DNA of 36,632 bases from an uncultured Myxococcales bacterium. GTDB taxonomy: Bacteria > Myxococcota_A > Bradymonadia > UBA7976 > UBA1532. This document shows, piece after piece, positions 21,911-32,560 of this stretch (position 1 is the first letter of the stretch; each line of letters opens with the position of its first letter). The stretch lies in contig CAINDO010000617.1 of the NCBI GenBank assembly GCA_903847385.1, positions 1 through 36,632 on the forward strand, given 5' to 3'. Made by a program: the position numbers and the translations under genes. The notes under the pieces are model-generated. The model saw only the letters and a program-made list of their open reading frames with translations. It was not told where the DNA came from and ran no database searches.

Positions 21911-23872
21911 TCACGGCCAGCCGCAGACCTTGGTGCCGCCGATCACCCCCGAGAGGCAACGCAACGGCATCGCACAATCGGCGTCGTCGGCGCACTTGCG
22001 GTACATGCACAGGGCGAGGTCGTCTCCACGCCCGGGGCCGCCCGGGGCCAGCGGTTCGATGATTTCGGGGTCGTCGGGGCACACCGTCGTCTGCGTGAAG
22101 TTGAGCAGGCTCGCGCAGAGGCCCTCGTCCGGTTGGTCGCCCACGAGGACGCATCCGCCGCGGCACTCGGCCTCGATGGGATCGCAGGGCGTACCGTCCG
22201 GGAGCAGTGACTCATCGACGATGGCCCCGCACGCGCCGACCCGGCTGAAACACGGTACGCCGGCAGGACAGTCGGCGTCGCTCGAGCAGAAGGGCGTACA
22301 CCCGGCCTGAGAATCGGCCGGACTCTGGAAGAGCCACTCGTGCGTACAGACCTGGCCGGGGGCGCAGCTCGCGGCGGCGCCGGCGTCCGAGCCGGGTCGA
22401 CACGCGTGGGTGCAGGTGCCTTCGCCGGGGGCGGCGCTCAGGCACGTCGAGCCCGGATCACCGCAGGCCTCGGCCTCGGCGGTGACGTCGTCGTCCGGCA
22501 CACAGGCGGCCGTGCAGAACCCCCACTGCGACCGGGCATCGCAGATCAGCGTCTCGCTGCGGCAGTCGTCATCGTTGGCGCAGCGGGCGCCCGCGTGGGC
22601 CGGACCCGCCTCCAGGGGCGGTTCGTCCGTTGCCGGCGGGGCGTCGCCGCAGGCCACGGGGCCCTCGGGCGAGCCGAGGCCGCTGGTCACGATGCCCGGC
22701 TGGAAGACACTCGGTCGAACATAGGTGGTCACGACGCGGGTGTATTCGCGACTCGGCTCGGGAAACGCATCCGAGCCTGGAAGCGTCGCGCGGTCATGGC
22801 ACTCCAGGTAGTCGCCGGTCGCGCTCTCGCTGCGGCAGGCATGACGCTCGGACGGAAGCAATGTGTCGCCATCGGTCGCGCCGCAGGGCCCCACCTGGGA
22901 GAATCCACAGAGGTCCCCCGGCAGCGCGCACACCCGGATGGCTCGATAGAGCGGGTCGTGTCCGTCCCCCCGGCAGGACAGCTCGTGTGGCACGGCCGCA
23001 AAGAAGTTGCCGTAGAACGCCCCCTCGCGAACGGTGAATCCGTTCTCCTCCGCAGTGCCTTCGACGGCGACGGCCTCGTCGAACGCGGGATGGGGTCCCG
23101 ACAGAAAGACCTGCACGGTCAGCTCGTATCGGTTCGTCCGGGCGAAGACACAGGCCGAGACCCACTCCTGGCAGGCCACGTCGCACGGTGCGTCCGCCCA
23201 CTCCGGGGCCAGGCCGACGCTGCCCCGGAAGACCAGCGGCTCGGCGCCGGGCTCTGCCTCGATGGAGATCGACGCGCCTTCTGGCAGCGCGCATTCGACG
23301 ATGTACGACAGGAAGAACGCACTCCCCGGATTGGCGCGCAGCAACGCAGTCAGATCGGCGTTGGCCGAGAGCGGCCCCGTGTGGATGAACTGCAGCGGAT
23401 TGCCGTTCAACTGCACGCCGTTGGCTCGAGCAACGGCGTCGGCGGACGCGGGCGTTGGCAGGTTCGGGCACGAGCCCGTGCGTTTCAGCGTGTCGCAGTC
23501 CAGCGCTTCGCACTCGACGCAGCAGGCCCGACACGCCGCCGCCCCCTCGCAGGTCGCAGCGAGCAGGGCGGCCTGTCCCCCGAGCGCGGGATCGTCGTAA
23601 CAACACTCGCCGATGTGAGCGATGCACGCGGCGCAGGTCTCGTCCGGGTCGCAGTGGCAACTGATGGTCGAGCTCGTGTCCGCGTCTGCGCCGGCGTCCG
23701 TGTTCGCGTCCGCGGCGCGCTCGGCATCCATCGGACGTGCGTCGGGTGTGGCGTTCGGGCTCGGGCGCTCGGCGTCGGCCGGAGCGGCGCCGGGCGCGGT
23801 GTCGCAGCCCCAGGCGAGCGTCGCGATCAGCGTGGCGGCGAGCACCAGGGTGCGTCCGTCAGGGCGAGGCAT
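21911..23872 (-). CDS. Cys-rich exported protein, probable lipoprotein
   Basis: This is a 653-residue exported protein. The N terminus MPRPDGRTLVLAATLIATLAWGC is a signal peptide with a weak lipobox-like Cys23 (AWGC). An Asp/Ala-rich spacer follows to about residue 70. Residues 70-130 have a dense Cys block (CHCDPDETCAACIAH). The middle, about 150-330, is probably a beta-rich domain. The C-terminal 230 residues carry repeated Cys modules of the form CxxDxDCxxxxxC (ARCANDDDCRSETLICD, CSSDADCPAGVPC, CADDADCAMPLRC). Such modules are common in myxobacterial surface proteins, with no assigned function. The start is uncertain: no Shine-Dalgarno precedes 23872, and upstream in-frame ATGs exist to 23947, but the signal peptide fits 23872 best. 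Confidence 0.8.
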   Translation of the reverse strand: MPRPDGRTLVLAATLIATLAWGCDTAPGAAPADAERPSPNATPDARPMDAERAADANTDAGADADTSSTISCHCDPDETCAACIAHIGECCYDDPALGGQAALLAATCEGAAACRACCVECEALDCDTLKRTGSCPNLPTPASADAVARANGVQLNGNPLQFIHTGPLSANADLTALLRANPGSAFFLSYIVECALPEGASISIEAEPGAEPLVFRGSVGLAPEWADAPCDVACQEWVSACVFARTNRYELTVQVFLSGPHPAFDEAVAVEGTAEENGFTVREGAFYGNFFAAVPHELSCRGDGHDPLYRAIRVCALPGDLCGFSQVGPCGATDGDTLLPSERHACRSESATGDYLECHDRATLPGSDAFPEPSREYTRVVTTYVRPSVFQPGIVTSGLGSPEGPVACGDAPPATDEPPLEAGPAHAGARCANDDDCRSETLICDARSQWGFCTAACVPDDDVTAEAEACGDPGSTCLSAAPGEGTCTHACRPGSDAGAAASCAPGQVCTHEWLFQSPADSQAGCTPFCSSDADCPAGVPCFSRVGACGAIVDESLLPDGTPCDPIEAECRGGCVLVGDQPDEGLCASLLNFTQTTVCPDDPEIIEPLAPGGPGRGDDLALCMYRKCADDADCAMPLRCLSGVIGGTKVCGWP

Positions 23873-24007
23873 TCGAGGGTGGTCGGTGTGCACGGCTGCG
23901 GTCCATAACAGCATCGGCACCCGATTCATACGGCGCCTCGAGCCCATGCGCGCCCGCCGCGCAGGCCGTCGTTCTCGCGCAGGTCTCCCTCGAGGTTCGC
24001 GGCGGTG

Positions 24008-26155
24008 TCAGTGGCAGTCGTAGGTGATGGCCTCGACCGAGCAGCTCGGCCCCGGCGGATCGTCGCCGTACTCCAGGCAGCTCCCGATGTAGTCCGCCGA
24101 CCGGCAGGTGATCCGCTCCGACGGGCGGCCGAGCGCGTCGAAGTGGAGGGTCGTCGCCTCCGCGGACGAGCTGCCGGTGGGATTCGAGGCGTCCCGCCGG
24201 TACCCGCCGCTGCCGGACGACGCGTGCTGGCGGCCCGCGCTGTCCAGTATGGCCCGGCGCCCCCAGCTCTCGCGCAACTCGTCGCCCGCCGCATAGGCGT
24301 CGTCGTCGGCGGTGAACGTCACGTGCGTTCCGCACCGGGGATCGCCGGCCGGCTCCACGCGCCCGTCGTTGAGCTCCCCGGCGCGGACCTCCGCGACGAC
24401 ACCGCCGACCAGCGTCGCCTGAACGTCGAAGTCCCGCGCCGCCCCGAACGACATGTGGCGCACGACGACCGAGCCCCCGTCCGGCGCCCAGTCGTACTCG
24501 AGCGTCCGGCCCCACCGTGTCCAGGTGAGGAGCCGGCCCGCGGCGTCGTACGTGAACGTGGAGAGGTCTTGCGCGCCGCGGTCGTCGGTCACCAGGCGAC
24601 CCGCCGCGTCGTACTCCAGGCGGACACCGGGCCAGCCCGTCAGGCGGCCCTCTTCCCAGTGGTATGCCCGACCGGCCGCCAGGGTCGCGTTGCCCGAGGC
24701 GTCGTAGCGGAACGACTGGTCGCCCACGTGGCACGGCCGCTCGTTCGCGAACGCCCGACAGGGATCGGGGTTGGGATCGCTGGCCCCGAGCAGCTCGGGC
24801 CAGGGGATCAGCGTCAGGGCGCAGGACAGCGGCGGTCGCGGCCCGACGGCCGGCCCGGTGAAGTGGAAGTCGCAGTCGGCGGGCGCCTCGTCCGTCAGCC
24901 CGTCGCAGTCGTCGTCGACCGCGTTGCAGGTCTCGTCCGCGGGCGCCGGCGTGACGCAGCGCCAGCCCGCGCCGTCCGCCTCGAACGTCCCCACGCCACA
25001 GAGCCCGGCCGCGTCCGTCGTGCACGGCACCTCCGCATCGACGACCAGCACCGGGTCGTCGGGCGCGAGGAGCGTCAGCGCCGCGGGGTCCCGGACGGCG
25101 AGGGCCACGCCCCCGGGCCAGGACACGAGCGAGATGCGGCGCTCCGGCCGCAGCGGCAACACGCGGTCGGGCACCGTGCGCCGGCCGTTGGTGGTCAACT
25201 GGAGCAGGCGACCGTGGCCGGCGTCGGGCGAGCCGGCCACATACACGAAGACCTCGCCCGTCGGCCCCAGGGCCGTCTCGAAGCGCCCGCCCGCGCCCAC
25301 GCCGCCGTCGGGCAGCGGGACCTCGTGCGACACCACGGTCGCACCGCCCTGTCGCCGCTCGACGAGCAGCGCGCGCCCCAAGCCTCGGAACGCGTAGTCG
25401 AACTGCGCCCCGGAGCGCAGCGTCTCCTGCACGCGGACGATGGACGCCTCGGCTCGGGGCCGCGACTGCGGGGGGCCCAGCGACGCGAGCGTCTGCGCGT
25501 CGAGCGGCTCGGCGTCGACGTAGATCTCGCAGCCGTCGAATCGGAGTTGCACGTCGAGCTCGAGGCCGGACGCGGCGAGCGTGGGCCAGTGGCTGGTGTA
25601 GCCGATGTAATCGGGGTCGACCCCGACGATCCGGCTCACGGTGTCCGCGCCGGGGCGCGCGAGGTGCAGGTGGACGTTCGACTCCGGCACGTCGGGCTCG
25701 ACCAGGTCGATCAGCACGGCGTCACACACCGGGATGACCCGGTTGAAGGCGGCGGCGTCCGTGGCGACGAGGCGATCCGGCCCCCACCGGCCCGTCGCCG
25801 GGTCCGCCTGGGATACGAAGTGGTCCTCCCCCACGCGCCAGTACAGCGCCGGCCCGAGCTCCGTCTCCACGACGTGCCAGGCGTCGCCCGCCTCGACGGG
25901 CAGGGCGTGAGTCGCGCTCGGTCCGCGCCAGGGGCCGGGCGCGGGGGCGTCCGCGGGGCAGGCGGCGGGGTGCGGCCGGGTGTCCGCCGGGGGCGGCCCC
26001 GGAACCGCTGCGGCCACCTCGGGGCAGGCCAAGGGCCCGGCCCCGGGCGCGGGGTCCATCCCGCCGTTGCCGGCCGCGGCCTCGAGGTCCGGGATCTCAC
26101 CACAGGCGGCCGCCACGAGCGCCGCCGCCAACACACCCGACCTTCGGTTGGTCAT
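24008..26155 (-). CDS. YD-repeat lipoprotein (paralog B)
   Basis: This is a 715-residue lipoprotein, paralogous to the product of 16943-19381. The signal peptide MTNRRSGVLAAALVAAAC has its lipobox Cys at 18, with GGAGG 9 nt upstream. Shared blocks include LYWRVGEDHFVSQADPATGRWGP, RLVATDAAAFN and PLDAQTLASL. The MopE-type motif CNAVDDDCDGLTDEAP lies near residue 405, and YD repeats (LEYDAAGRLVTDD, FTYDAAGRLLTW) lie near 500-560. It lacks the long PDA spacer of paralog A. It follows the alpha/beta hydrolase gene by 68 nt, and its leader is conserved with that of paralog A. YD repeats are the units of RHS shells, but only a few are present here, so this is not an RHS toxin. Confidence 0.86.
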   Translation of the reverse strand: MTNRRSGVLAAALVAAACGEIPDLEAAAGNGGMDPAPGAGPLACPEVAAAVPGPPPADTRPHPAACPADAPAPGPWRGPSATHALPVEAGDAWHVVETELGPALYWRVGEDHFVSQADPATGRWGPDRLVATDAAAFNRVIPVCDAVLIDLVEPDVPESNVHLHLARPGADTVSRIVGVDPDYIGYTSHWPTLAASGLELDVQLRFDGCEIYVDAEPLDAQTLASLGPPQSRPRAEASIVRVQETLRSGAQFDYAFRGLGRALLVERRQGGATVVSHEVPLPDGGVGAGGRFETALGPTGEVFVYVAGSPDAGHGRLLQLTTNGRRTVPDRVLPLRPERRISLVSWPGGVALAVRDPAALTLLAPDDPVLVVDAEVPCTTDAAGLCGVGTFEADGAGWRCVTPAPADETCNAVDDDCDGLTDEAPADCDFHFTGPAVGPRPPLSCALTLIPWPELLGASDPNPDPCRAFANERPCHVGDQSFRYDASGNATLAAGRAYHWEEGRLTGWPGVRLEYDAAGRLVTDDRGAQDLSTFTYDAAGRLLTWTRWGRTLEYDWAPDGGSVVVRHMSFGAARDFDVQATLVGGVVAEVRAGELNDGRVEPAGDPRCGTHVTFTADDDAYAAGDELRESWGRRAILDSAGRQHASSGSGGYRRDASNPTGSSSAEATTLHFDALGRPSERITCRSADYIGSCLEYGDDPPGPSCSVEAITYDCH

Positions 26156-26207
26156 GCCTCGACCCTCCCGGGTTCTGTGACCCCGGCGCCGCCCGGTCGA
26201 GCCCAAC
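26156..26207 (-). promoter_or_regulatory. Leader shared with paralog A
   Basis: These 52 nt before the ATG at 26155 match the leader at 19382-19433 without gaps (about 40 of 55 positions including the ATG). They contain the same GTTGGGCTCG, GGGGTCACAG and GGGAGGG blocks. Confidence 0.4.
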
Positions 26208-26223
26208 TTTCGGGGTGCCCTGC

Positions 26224-26901
26224 TCAGCGCGTCAGGAGCTTCGCGAGGGCGTCGAGGGCCGGCCCGGGGATGCTGTGGTCCGCGGCGTGCTCCACGAACT
26301 CCACGGGGTGGCGGACCTTGCGCAGCGTGTCCACGAGCGTGAGGCTGCCGCGGTTGGGACAGACGCGGTCATTGGCGGCGTGGGCGACGAGCACGCCCAC
26401 GTCCGCACGGGCCGCCAGCATCGGCACGTCCTCGAACTGACAGCCCGAGAGCGCGCCGACCGCGGCGATGCCCGGTGTGTTCGCCGCCACCCGCACCGCC
26501 GCGTCCGCGCCTCGGCTGAAGCCGGCCACGACGACACGCAGGCTGCCGTTCTCCCGCAGGTAGCCGTCGATCAGCGCCGAGACGCGCCTCAGGCTCTCGT
26601 CCTGCTCCTCGGCGGACATGCCCCAACTGCGGCCGGGGGACGCGCTGAACGGCCCGTCGACCATCACGATGGCCGTGTCCGCGCCGACGCCGCGGGCGCG
26701 CAGCTCGGGGATGATCCAGTCCGTCGTGCTGCCCGACCCGCCGTGGCCGTGGAGCATCACGAGCACCCGGGCGGCGCGGGCCGGCGAGGGGCCGTCCACG
26801 CTCGTGGCCAGGGGCAGCATGCCCGGCCGATGGCCGCACTTGGCGCCCCAGAGACCCAACAGACCGACCACGACCAGAATCGAGACGATGCGGGAGACCA
26901 T
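26224..26901 (-). CDS. Membrane-anchored alpha/beta hydrolase (esterase/phospholipase type)
   Basis: This is a 225-residue protein with an N-terminal hydrophobic segment (about 4-20) that acts as an anchor or signal; a Cys at 22 lacks a proper lipobox. The alpha/beta-hydrolase fold shows an oxyanion-hole HGHGG (51-55), the nucleophile elbow GFSRG with Ser129, Asp178 in AHAANDRVCP, and His209 in HAADHSIP. The order resembles small carboxylesterases and dienelactone-hydrolase-like enzymes. The substrate is unknown. It lies 33 nt after the MmcQ-GNAT gene in the same direction. Confidence 0.85.
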   Translation of the reverse strand: MVSRIVSILVVVGLLGLWGAKCGHRPGMLPLATSVDGPSPARAARVLVMLHGHGGSGSTTDWIIPELRARGVGADTAIVMVDGPFSASPGRSWGMSAEEQDESLRRVSALIDGYLRENGSLRVVVAGFSRGADAAVRVAANTPGIAAVGALSGCQFEDVPMLAARADVGVLVAHAANDRVCPNRGSLTLVDTLRKVRHPVEFVEHAADHSIPGPALDALAKLLTR

Positions 26902-26934
26902 GGCGCTCGACTGTGGTCCCGCGGAACGGCGGCG

Positions 26935-27819
26935 TCAACGGGGAGCAGCGCCTCGCCGCCCCCGCCCCGGCGTCCACCGCATCGCCACCCGCTGCCCCGG
27001 CGCCGGCAGGCAGGCCCGCTGGCTCTCCAGGATGGCGTGCAACTCGGGCCCGCACTCGGCCTCGGGCACGCGGACGAACCCGTGGCGGGCGTAGAACGGC
27101 GCGTTCCAGGGGATGTCCGCGTAGGTCGTCAGCCAGAGCTCGCCGGCGGCCTGCGCCCAGGCCTGCGCGTGCCGCAGCATGTGCGCGCCCAGGCCGCGCT
27201 GCATGTGTGCGCGCCGCACGGAGATCTGGTCCAGGTAGGGCCGGGCGTCCACGTGGTCGCAGGCCACGAAGCCCACGGGCGCCGGGGCGTCGTCGACCTC
27301 GCAGAGCCAAAGGCGCCCGGCGGCGGCCCCGGCCAGCCACCTCGCGCGCTCGGCGTGCACGAAGGGGTGGTCGTGGCTGAGGAGCACGTCCATGTCCAGG
27401 CCGGCGTAGACCCCGCAGGCGTCGTCGTCCAGGTCCAGAATCAGGTCGATCTCGGCCGGTGACGCGAGGCGCAGGCGGGGCCCGCCCTCGGGGTGCAACG
27501 CGGCGAGCTTGGGCGGCGCGACGAGCCGCCAGGAGACCCACAGCGCCTCGCGCACCTCCGCCGGCTCCGCCGAGGCCAGGTCGATGCGCGTCCAGCCCTG
27601 GCGACCCCAGGCGCCGTTGTGCGGCGTGAAGACCCCCGGCCGGAGCGCGACGAGCGCGGCCTGCCGCCCCGGCTCGAGCTTGAGATTCCCCAGCGTCTCC
27701 TCGGCGTTCAGGCCGGCGAAGATCTTCGTTTTCACTCGGAAATCGGCGTGACCCACGTGGCTGCCCTCGACGGCTTCGGGCAAGGCGAGGGCGAGGCGGC
27801 GGAAGTCGTCGGCGGTCAT
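26935..27819 (-). CDS. MmcQ/YjbR-like domain fused to GNAT acetyltransferase
   Basis: This is a 294-residue cytoplasmic fusion. Residues 1-112 match the MmcQ/YjbR fold: FRRLALALPEAVEGSHVGHADFRVK, then KIFAGL, and a later GRQGWTRIDL and VSWRLVAPPKLA. Residues about 117-285 form a GNAT N-acetyltransferase. The acetyl-CoA-binding motif A is ISVRRAHMQRGLGAHMLRHA, with the QRGLGA loop at 207-212. Motif B is NAPFYARHGFVRV. MmcQ/YjbR-like proteins have a CyaY-like fold and may bind DNA or other partners. What this fusion acetylates is unknown. The start at 27819 begins MTADDFRRLA, typical of the YjbR family. Confidence 0.9.
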   Translation of the reverse strand: MTADDFRRLALALPEAVEGSHVGHADFRVKTKIFAGLNAEETLGNLKLEPGRQAALVALRPGVFTPHNGAWGRQGWTRIDLASAEPAEVREALWVSWRLVAPPKLAALHPEGGPRLRLASPAEIDLILDLDDDACGVYAGLDMDVLLSHDHPFVHAERARWLAGAAAGRLWLCEVDDAPAPVGFVACDHVDARPYLDQISVRRAHMQRGLGAHMLRHAQAWAQAAGELWLTTYADIPWNAPFYARHGFVRVPEAECGPELHAILESQRACLPAPGQRVAMRWTPGRGRRGAAPR

Positions 27820-27944
27820 GGGCGGGCCTTTCTCGGGCCTTTCGGGGGGACACCATCAGGGCGCGCGCATGAAGGTTCCGTCAAGCGACCCAAAAGCCTA
27901 AATCCTCCCGTAGGTATTTTTCCCAGCCCCCGGTGGAGTGACCC

Positions 27945-30900
27945 ATGCCGCAAACCGTGCTCGCCCTGCGTCGATGTCGTGCCCTTCTGCTCCCGTTGCT
28001 GCTCGTCGCAGTCGGCTGCCAGACCAAGAACCCATCGAACCTCGCGAGCGACCGGACCGACGCGTCCGCGAGCGCCGACGCGGCCGTGGACGCCGCCGGG
28101 CCCCTGCCCGAGGCGTTCCTGCCCCCGGACACGGACACCGACGACGACGGCGTGGACGACGACGGCGACAACTGCGCCGCCCGCGCCAACCCGGGTCAGG
28201 AGGACTCGGATGGCGACGGCTTCGGCGACCTGTGCGACAACTGCACGGACACGGCCAACGCCGACCAGGCCGACGCCGACGCCGATGGCACCGGCGACGC
28301 TTGCGAGCCGGCCCCCGACACCGACGGCGACGGCCGCCCCGACGCGACGGACGCCTGCCCGGACAAGGCGGACGACGGCACGGACGCGGACGGCGACGGC
28401 GTGCCCGACGCCTGCGACACCTGCGCCGCCGTGGCCAACGTGGACCAGGCCGACGCGGACGGCAACGGCGTGGGCGACGCCTGCGAGGCCGCCGTCTCGC
28501 CCGGCGATCAGGACGGCGACGGCATCCCGGACCTGGCGGACACCTGCCCCCGCGTGGCCGACCCGGACCAGGCCGACGCCGACGGCGACGCGTACGGCGA
28601 CGCCTGCGACAACTGCCCGGACGTGGCCAACTTCGACCAGCTCGACACGGACGCCGACGGCCAGGGCGACGCCTGCACCGCCGGCCAGAGCGGCCCGGAC
28701 GCCGATCGCGACGGCGACGGCCTGCCCGACCTGCGCGACCCCTGCCCGGACGACGACACGGCCCCCGCCGACGCGGACGCCGACGGCGACACGGTGGGTG
28801 ACGCCTGCGACAACTGTCCCGGCGTGGCCAACGCCGACCAGCTCGACGCGGACGCCGACGGCGAGGGCGACGCCTGCGCCCTGGCGCCGGGCGAGATGCA
28901 CGACACGGACGGCGACGGCCTCGACGACGCCCGCGATCCCTGCCCCTTCGTGGCCGGCGACGACGCGGACGCCGACGGCGACACCCTCGGCGACGCCTGC
29001 GACAACTGCCTGGCCGTGGCCAACGCCGATCAGGTCGACACCGACGCCGACGGCGAGGGCGACGCCTGCGAGCCCGCCCTGCCCCCGGCGGACACGGACG
29101 GTGACGGCGTGACCGACGCCCAGGACGACTGCCCCGCACTCGCCGACCCCGACCAGGTCGACGCCGACGGGGACCACGTGGGCGACGCCTGCGACAACTG
29201 CCCCGCCGTGGCCAACTTCGACCAGCTCGACACGGACGCCGACGGCCAGGGCGACGCCTGCGTGGGCGGCCCCGCCCCGGTGATGGACGCCGACGGCGAC
29301 GCCGTGGCGGACGCGCGGGACAACTGCCCGAACGCTCCGAACGCCGATCAGACCGACGCCGACGGCGACGCCGTGGGCGACGCCTGTGACAACTGCCCGG
29401 CCGTGGCCAACGCCGACCAGCTCGATGGCGACGCCGATGGCACCGGCGACGCCTGTGTCGGCGGCGGCCCCCAGCCCCCCGCCGACGGCGACGGCGACGG
29501 TGTCATCGACGCCCGGGACAACTGCCCCGGGCGCGCCAACGCCGACCAGGCGGACGCCGACGGCGACACGGTGGGCGATGTCTGTGACAACTGCCCCGCC
29601 GTGGCCAACGCCGACCAGGCCGACGCCGACGCCGATGGCACCGGCGACGCATGTGTCGGCGGCCCTGTGATGCCTCCCGTGGACTCGGACAACGATGGCA
29701 TCCCCGACGGCCGCGACAACTGCCCGCGCCGCCCGAACCCCTTCCAGGAGGACGACGACCGGGACGGCCGCGGCAACGTGTGTGACAACTGCCGCGACGT
29801 GGCCAACTTCGACCAGGCCGACGCCGACGCCGATGGCACCGGCGACGCCTGCGAGATCGCCGACGCCGATGGCGACGGCGTGGCCGACGGCCAGGACGTC
29901 TGCCCGCGCCTGGCCGACCCGGCCCAGGCCGACGCCGACGCCGATCGCGTGGGCGACGCCTGTGACAACTGCCGCGTGGTGGCCAACGCCGACCAGGCCG
30001 ACGCCGACGCCGATGGCACCGGCGACGCCTGCGAGGGCCTGCCCATGGGCGACTTCGACGGTGACGGCACCCCGGACGCGCTGGACAACTGCCCCCGCGC
30101 CGCCAACGTGGGTCAGGCGGACACGGACGCCGACGGCGTGGGCGACATCTGCGACAACTGCCGCGTGGTGGCCAACGCCGACCAGCTCGACGCCGACGCC
30201 AACGGCACCGGCGACGCCTGCGAGGGCGGCCTGCAGCCCGCCAACCCCGAGCCCCCGGGCGGCCGCGACCAGCTCTGGGAGGACTTCGGCAACGACCCCA
30301 ACGCCGTGGGCGAGTGCAACGACGGCGTCGACAACGACGGCGACGGTCTCATCGACCGCAACGACGCCGGCTGCATGAGCCCCTGCGACGCGGGCGAGGC
30401 CGCCGATGTGTTCGGCAATCGCCCCACCTGCCTCGCCGGGGACAACAGCTGCCTGGGCAGCGGCAACCCGCGCTGCCTGGCCGAGTGTTTCTTCGACGGC
30501 GACAGCGGCGACGGCAACGACCTGGAGTGCAACCCCGCGCCGGGCTGCGACTGTTACGGCTGCTGCGCCGGGTTCAGCCTGGTCACCGGCCAGGCCTGCA
30601 CGCCGGACTACGAGTGTTACGACCCCGGCTGCGGCGCCTGCGACGGCATGAGCTGCACCCAGGAGATCTGCGCGCAGTGCGGCGAGCGCTGCGACGGCGC
30701 GGACAACGACTGCGACGGCCAGATCGACGAGGGCTGCACCCCGGGCTGCAACGCCACGCCGGAGATCTGCAACGGCACGGACGACGACTGCGACGGTGTC
30801 GTCGACGAGGGCTGCGGCCAGTGCACGGTCGAGGTCTGCGACGGCGCCGACAACGACTGCGACGGCGAGACGGACGAGGGCTGCCCGGCCTGCATCCCCC

Positions 30901-32531
30901 GCCCGGAGATCTGCGATGGTCAGGACAACGACTGCAATGGCGGCGTGGACGAGGGCTGCCCCGCCTGCGCGCCGAGCCCCGAGCTGTGCAATGGCACGGA
31001 CGACGACTGCGACGGTGTCATCGACGAGGACTGCGTGGTGTGCAACCCCGCCGCGGAGACCTGCAACGGCGCCGACGACGACTGTGATGGCATCGTGGAC
31101 GAGGGCTGCCCCGTGTGTCGCCCCGCCGCCGAGACCTGCAACGGCGTGGACGACGACTGCGACGGCATCGTGGACGAGGACTGCGTGGCCTGCACGCCGG
31201 CGGCCGAGATCTGCAACGGCGCCGACGACGACTGCGACGGTCTCATCGACGAGGGCTGCCCGATCTGTGTCATCGGCGCCGAAATCTGCGACGGCCGGGA
31301 CAACGACTGCAACGGTGTCATCGACGACGGCTGCCCCGTGTGCGACCCCGTGGCCGAGACCTGCAACGGCGTGGACGACGACTGCGACGGACAGATCGAC
31401 GAGGGCTGCCCCGTGTGTCGCCCCAACCCCGAGGTCTGCAACGGCGCCGACGACGACTGCGACGGCGTCGTGGACGAGGACTGCGCCGTGTGCGTGCCCC
31501 TGCCCGAGGTCTGCAACGGCCTGGACGACGACTGTGACGGCGCCATCGACGAGGGCTGTCCCGTCTGTGTCATCGCCGCCGAGGTGTGCAACGGCCGCGA
31601 CGACGACTGCGACGGCATCGTGGACGAGGACTGCCCCGTGTGCGTGCCCGCCGCCGAGATCTGCAACGGCCGCGACGACGACTGCGACGGACAGATCGAC
31701 GAGGGCTGCCCCGTGTGTCGCCCGGCGCCCGAGCTCTGCAACGGCACGGACGACGACTGCGATGGCATCGTGGACGAGGACTGCGCGGTGTGTACGCCGG
31801 CCCCCGAGGTCTGTGACGGCGTGGACAACGACTGCGACGGCCAGATCGACGAGGGCTGCCCCGTGTGTGTGCAGGGCCCCGAGGCCTGCGACGGCCGCGA
31901 CAACAACTGCGACGGCCGCGTGGACGAGGGCTGCGAGATGTGCGCGCCCACACCGGAGATCTGCGACGGCTTCGACAACGACTGCGATCACTTCGTGGAC
32001 GAGGGCTGCCCGGTGTGTTTCCCCCGGGCGGAGCTGTGCAACGACCGGGACGACGACTGCGACGGCGCGCCGGACGACAACTGCCGTCAGTGTGCGCCCG
32101 CGGCCGAGACCTGCAACGGCCTGGACGACGACTGCGATGGCTTCACGGACGAGGGCTGTTACCTGTGCCTGCCGACGCTCGACCTCGAGCGCTGCGACGA
32201 CATCGACAACGACTGCGACGGCGTCGTGGACGAGCAGTGCGACTGCGTGGCCGCCCCCGAGCTCTGCGACGGCGTGGACAACGACTGTGACGGCCTGGTG
32301 GACGACGGCTGCCCCGGCGCCGCCCCCGAGGTCGAGATCTGCGACGGCGTGGACAACAACGGCGACGGCGTGGTGGACGAGGGCTTCGACCGCGACGGCG
32401 ACGGCGTGACCACCTGCGCCGGCGACTGCGACGACCGCCGCGCCGACCGCCACCCCGGGGCCGTCGAGGCCTGCGAGGGCATCGACAACGACTGCAATGG
32501 CCTGGTGGACGACAGCGAAGCCTGTTTCTGA
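27945..32531 (+). CDS. Giant lipoprotein: thrombospondin type 3 repeats followed by MopE motifs
   Basis: This is a 1528-residue lipoprotein. The signal peptide ends in LLLVAVGC (Cys25), and GGAG lies 7 nt before the ATG. Residues about 58-765 are thrombospondin type 3 repeats, aspartate-rich calcium-binding units ending in GDACDNC or GTGDAC; about 22 Cys-terminated units are visible. A Cys-rich bridge (about 780-910) follows. Residues about 915-1525 hold about 24 MopE-type motifs (CNGxDDDCDGxxDEGC), mostly at 31-34-residue spacing. The protein should be rigid and calcium-loaded at the cell surface. The next gene, a Ser/Thr kinase, starts 29 nt later and is probably cotranscribed. The ligand and role are unknown. 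Confidence 0.92.
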   Translation: MPQTVLALRRCRALLLPLLLVAVGCQTKNPSNLASDRTDASASADAAVDAAGPLPEAFLPPDTDTDDDGVDDDGDNCAARANPGQEDSDGDGFGDLCDNCTDTANADQADADADGTGDACEPAPDTDGDGRPDATDACPDKADDGTDADGDGVPDACDTCAAVANVDQADADGNGVGDACEAAVSPGDQDGDGIPDLADTCPRVADPDQADADGDAYGDACDNCPDVANFDQLDTDADGQGDACTAGQSGPDADRDGDGLPDLRDPCPDDDTAPADADADGDTVGDACDNCPGVANADQLDADADGEGDACALAPGEMHDTDGDGLDDARDPCPFVAGDDADADGDTLGDACDNCLAVANADQVDTDADGEGDACEPALPPADTDGDGVTDAQDDCPALADPDQVDADGDHVGDACDNCPAVANFDQLDTDADGQGDACVGGPAPVMDADGDAVADARDNCPNAPNADQTDADGDAVGDACDNCPAVANADQLDGDADGTGDACVGGGPQPPADGDGDGVIDARDNCPGRANADQADADGDTVGDVCDNCPAVANADQADADADGTGDACVGGPVMPPVDSDNDGIPDGRDNCPRRPNPFQEDDDRDGRGNVCDNCRDVANFDQADADADGTGDACEIADADGDGVADGQDVCPRLADPAQADADADRVGDACDNCRVVANADQADADADGTGDACEGLPMGDFDGDGTPDALDNCPRAANVGQADTDADGVGDICDNCRVVANADQLDADANGTGDACEGGLQPANPEPPGGRDQLWEDFGNDPNAVGECNDGVDNDGDGLIDRNDAGCMSPCDAGEAADVFGNRPTCLAGDNSCLGSGNPRCLAECFFDGDSGDGNDLECNPAPGCDCYGCCAGFSLVTGQACTPDYECYDPGCGACDGMSCTQEICAQCGERCDGADNDCDGQIDEGCTPGCNATPEICNGTDDDCDGVVDEGCGQCTVEVCDGADNDCDGETDEGCPACIPRPEICDGQDNDCNGGVDEGCPACAPSPELCNGTDDDCDGVIDEDCVVCNPAAETCNGADDDCDGIVDEGCPVCRPAAETCNGVDDDCDGIVDEDCVACTPAAEICNGADDDCDGLIDEGCPICVIGAEICDGRDNDCNGVIDDGCPVCDPVAETCNGVDDDCDGQIDEGCPVCRPNPEVCNGADDDCDGVVDEDCAVCVPLPEVCNGLDDDCDGAIDEGCPVCVIAAEVCNGRDDDCDGIVDEDCPVCVPAAEICNGRDDDCDGQIDEGCPVCRPAPELCNGTDDDCDGIVDEDCAVCTPAPEVCDGVDNDCDGQIDEGCPVCVQGPEACDGRDNNCDGRVDEGCEMCAPTPEICDGFDNDCDHFVDEGCPVCFPRAELCNDRDDDCDGAPDDNCRQCAPAAETCNGLDDDCDGFTDEGCYLCLPTLDLERCDDIDNDCDGVVDEQCDCVAAPELCDGVDNDCDGLVDDGCPGAAPEVEICDGVDNNGDGVVDEGFDRDGDGVTTCAGDCDDRRADRHPGAVEACEGIDNDCNGLVDDSEACF
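28119..30230 (+). repeat. Thrombospondin type 3 coding repeats
   Basis: The repeated coding core is for D-x-D-x-D-G-x-G-D-A-C-D-N-C, with units of about 70-100 nt. The aspartates at fixed spacing are the calcium ligands of the type 3 repeat. Neighbouring units are nearly identical in DNA, notably 29580-30230. Confidence 0.85.
30688..32519 (+). repeat. MopE-type coding repeats, about 24 copies
   Basis: The units encode C-[DN]-G-x-D-[DN]-D-C-D-G-x-x-D-E-[GD]-C, about 93-102 nt apart between 30690 and 32160, then less regular to 32519. Alternating DEGC and DEDC endings are visible. Confidence 0.85.
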
Positions 32532-32560
32532 CCCCGGCGCCGCGATGTAGATTGGCGGCG

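Noticed and set aside
27816..32453. Very long minus-strand open frame opposite the TSP3/MopE gene
   Set aside because: Antisense shadow of the repeats with Val/Ala-rich low complexity; the plus strand has the ribosome site, lipobox and calcium-binding repeats.
30688..32519. Regularly spaced repeats resembling a CRISPR array
   Set aside because: The repeats are in frame, encode MopE motifs, and the 'spacers' are also repetitive coding sequence; no cas genes are nearby.
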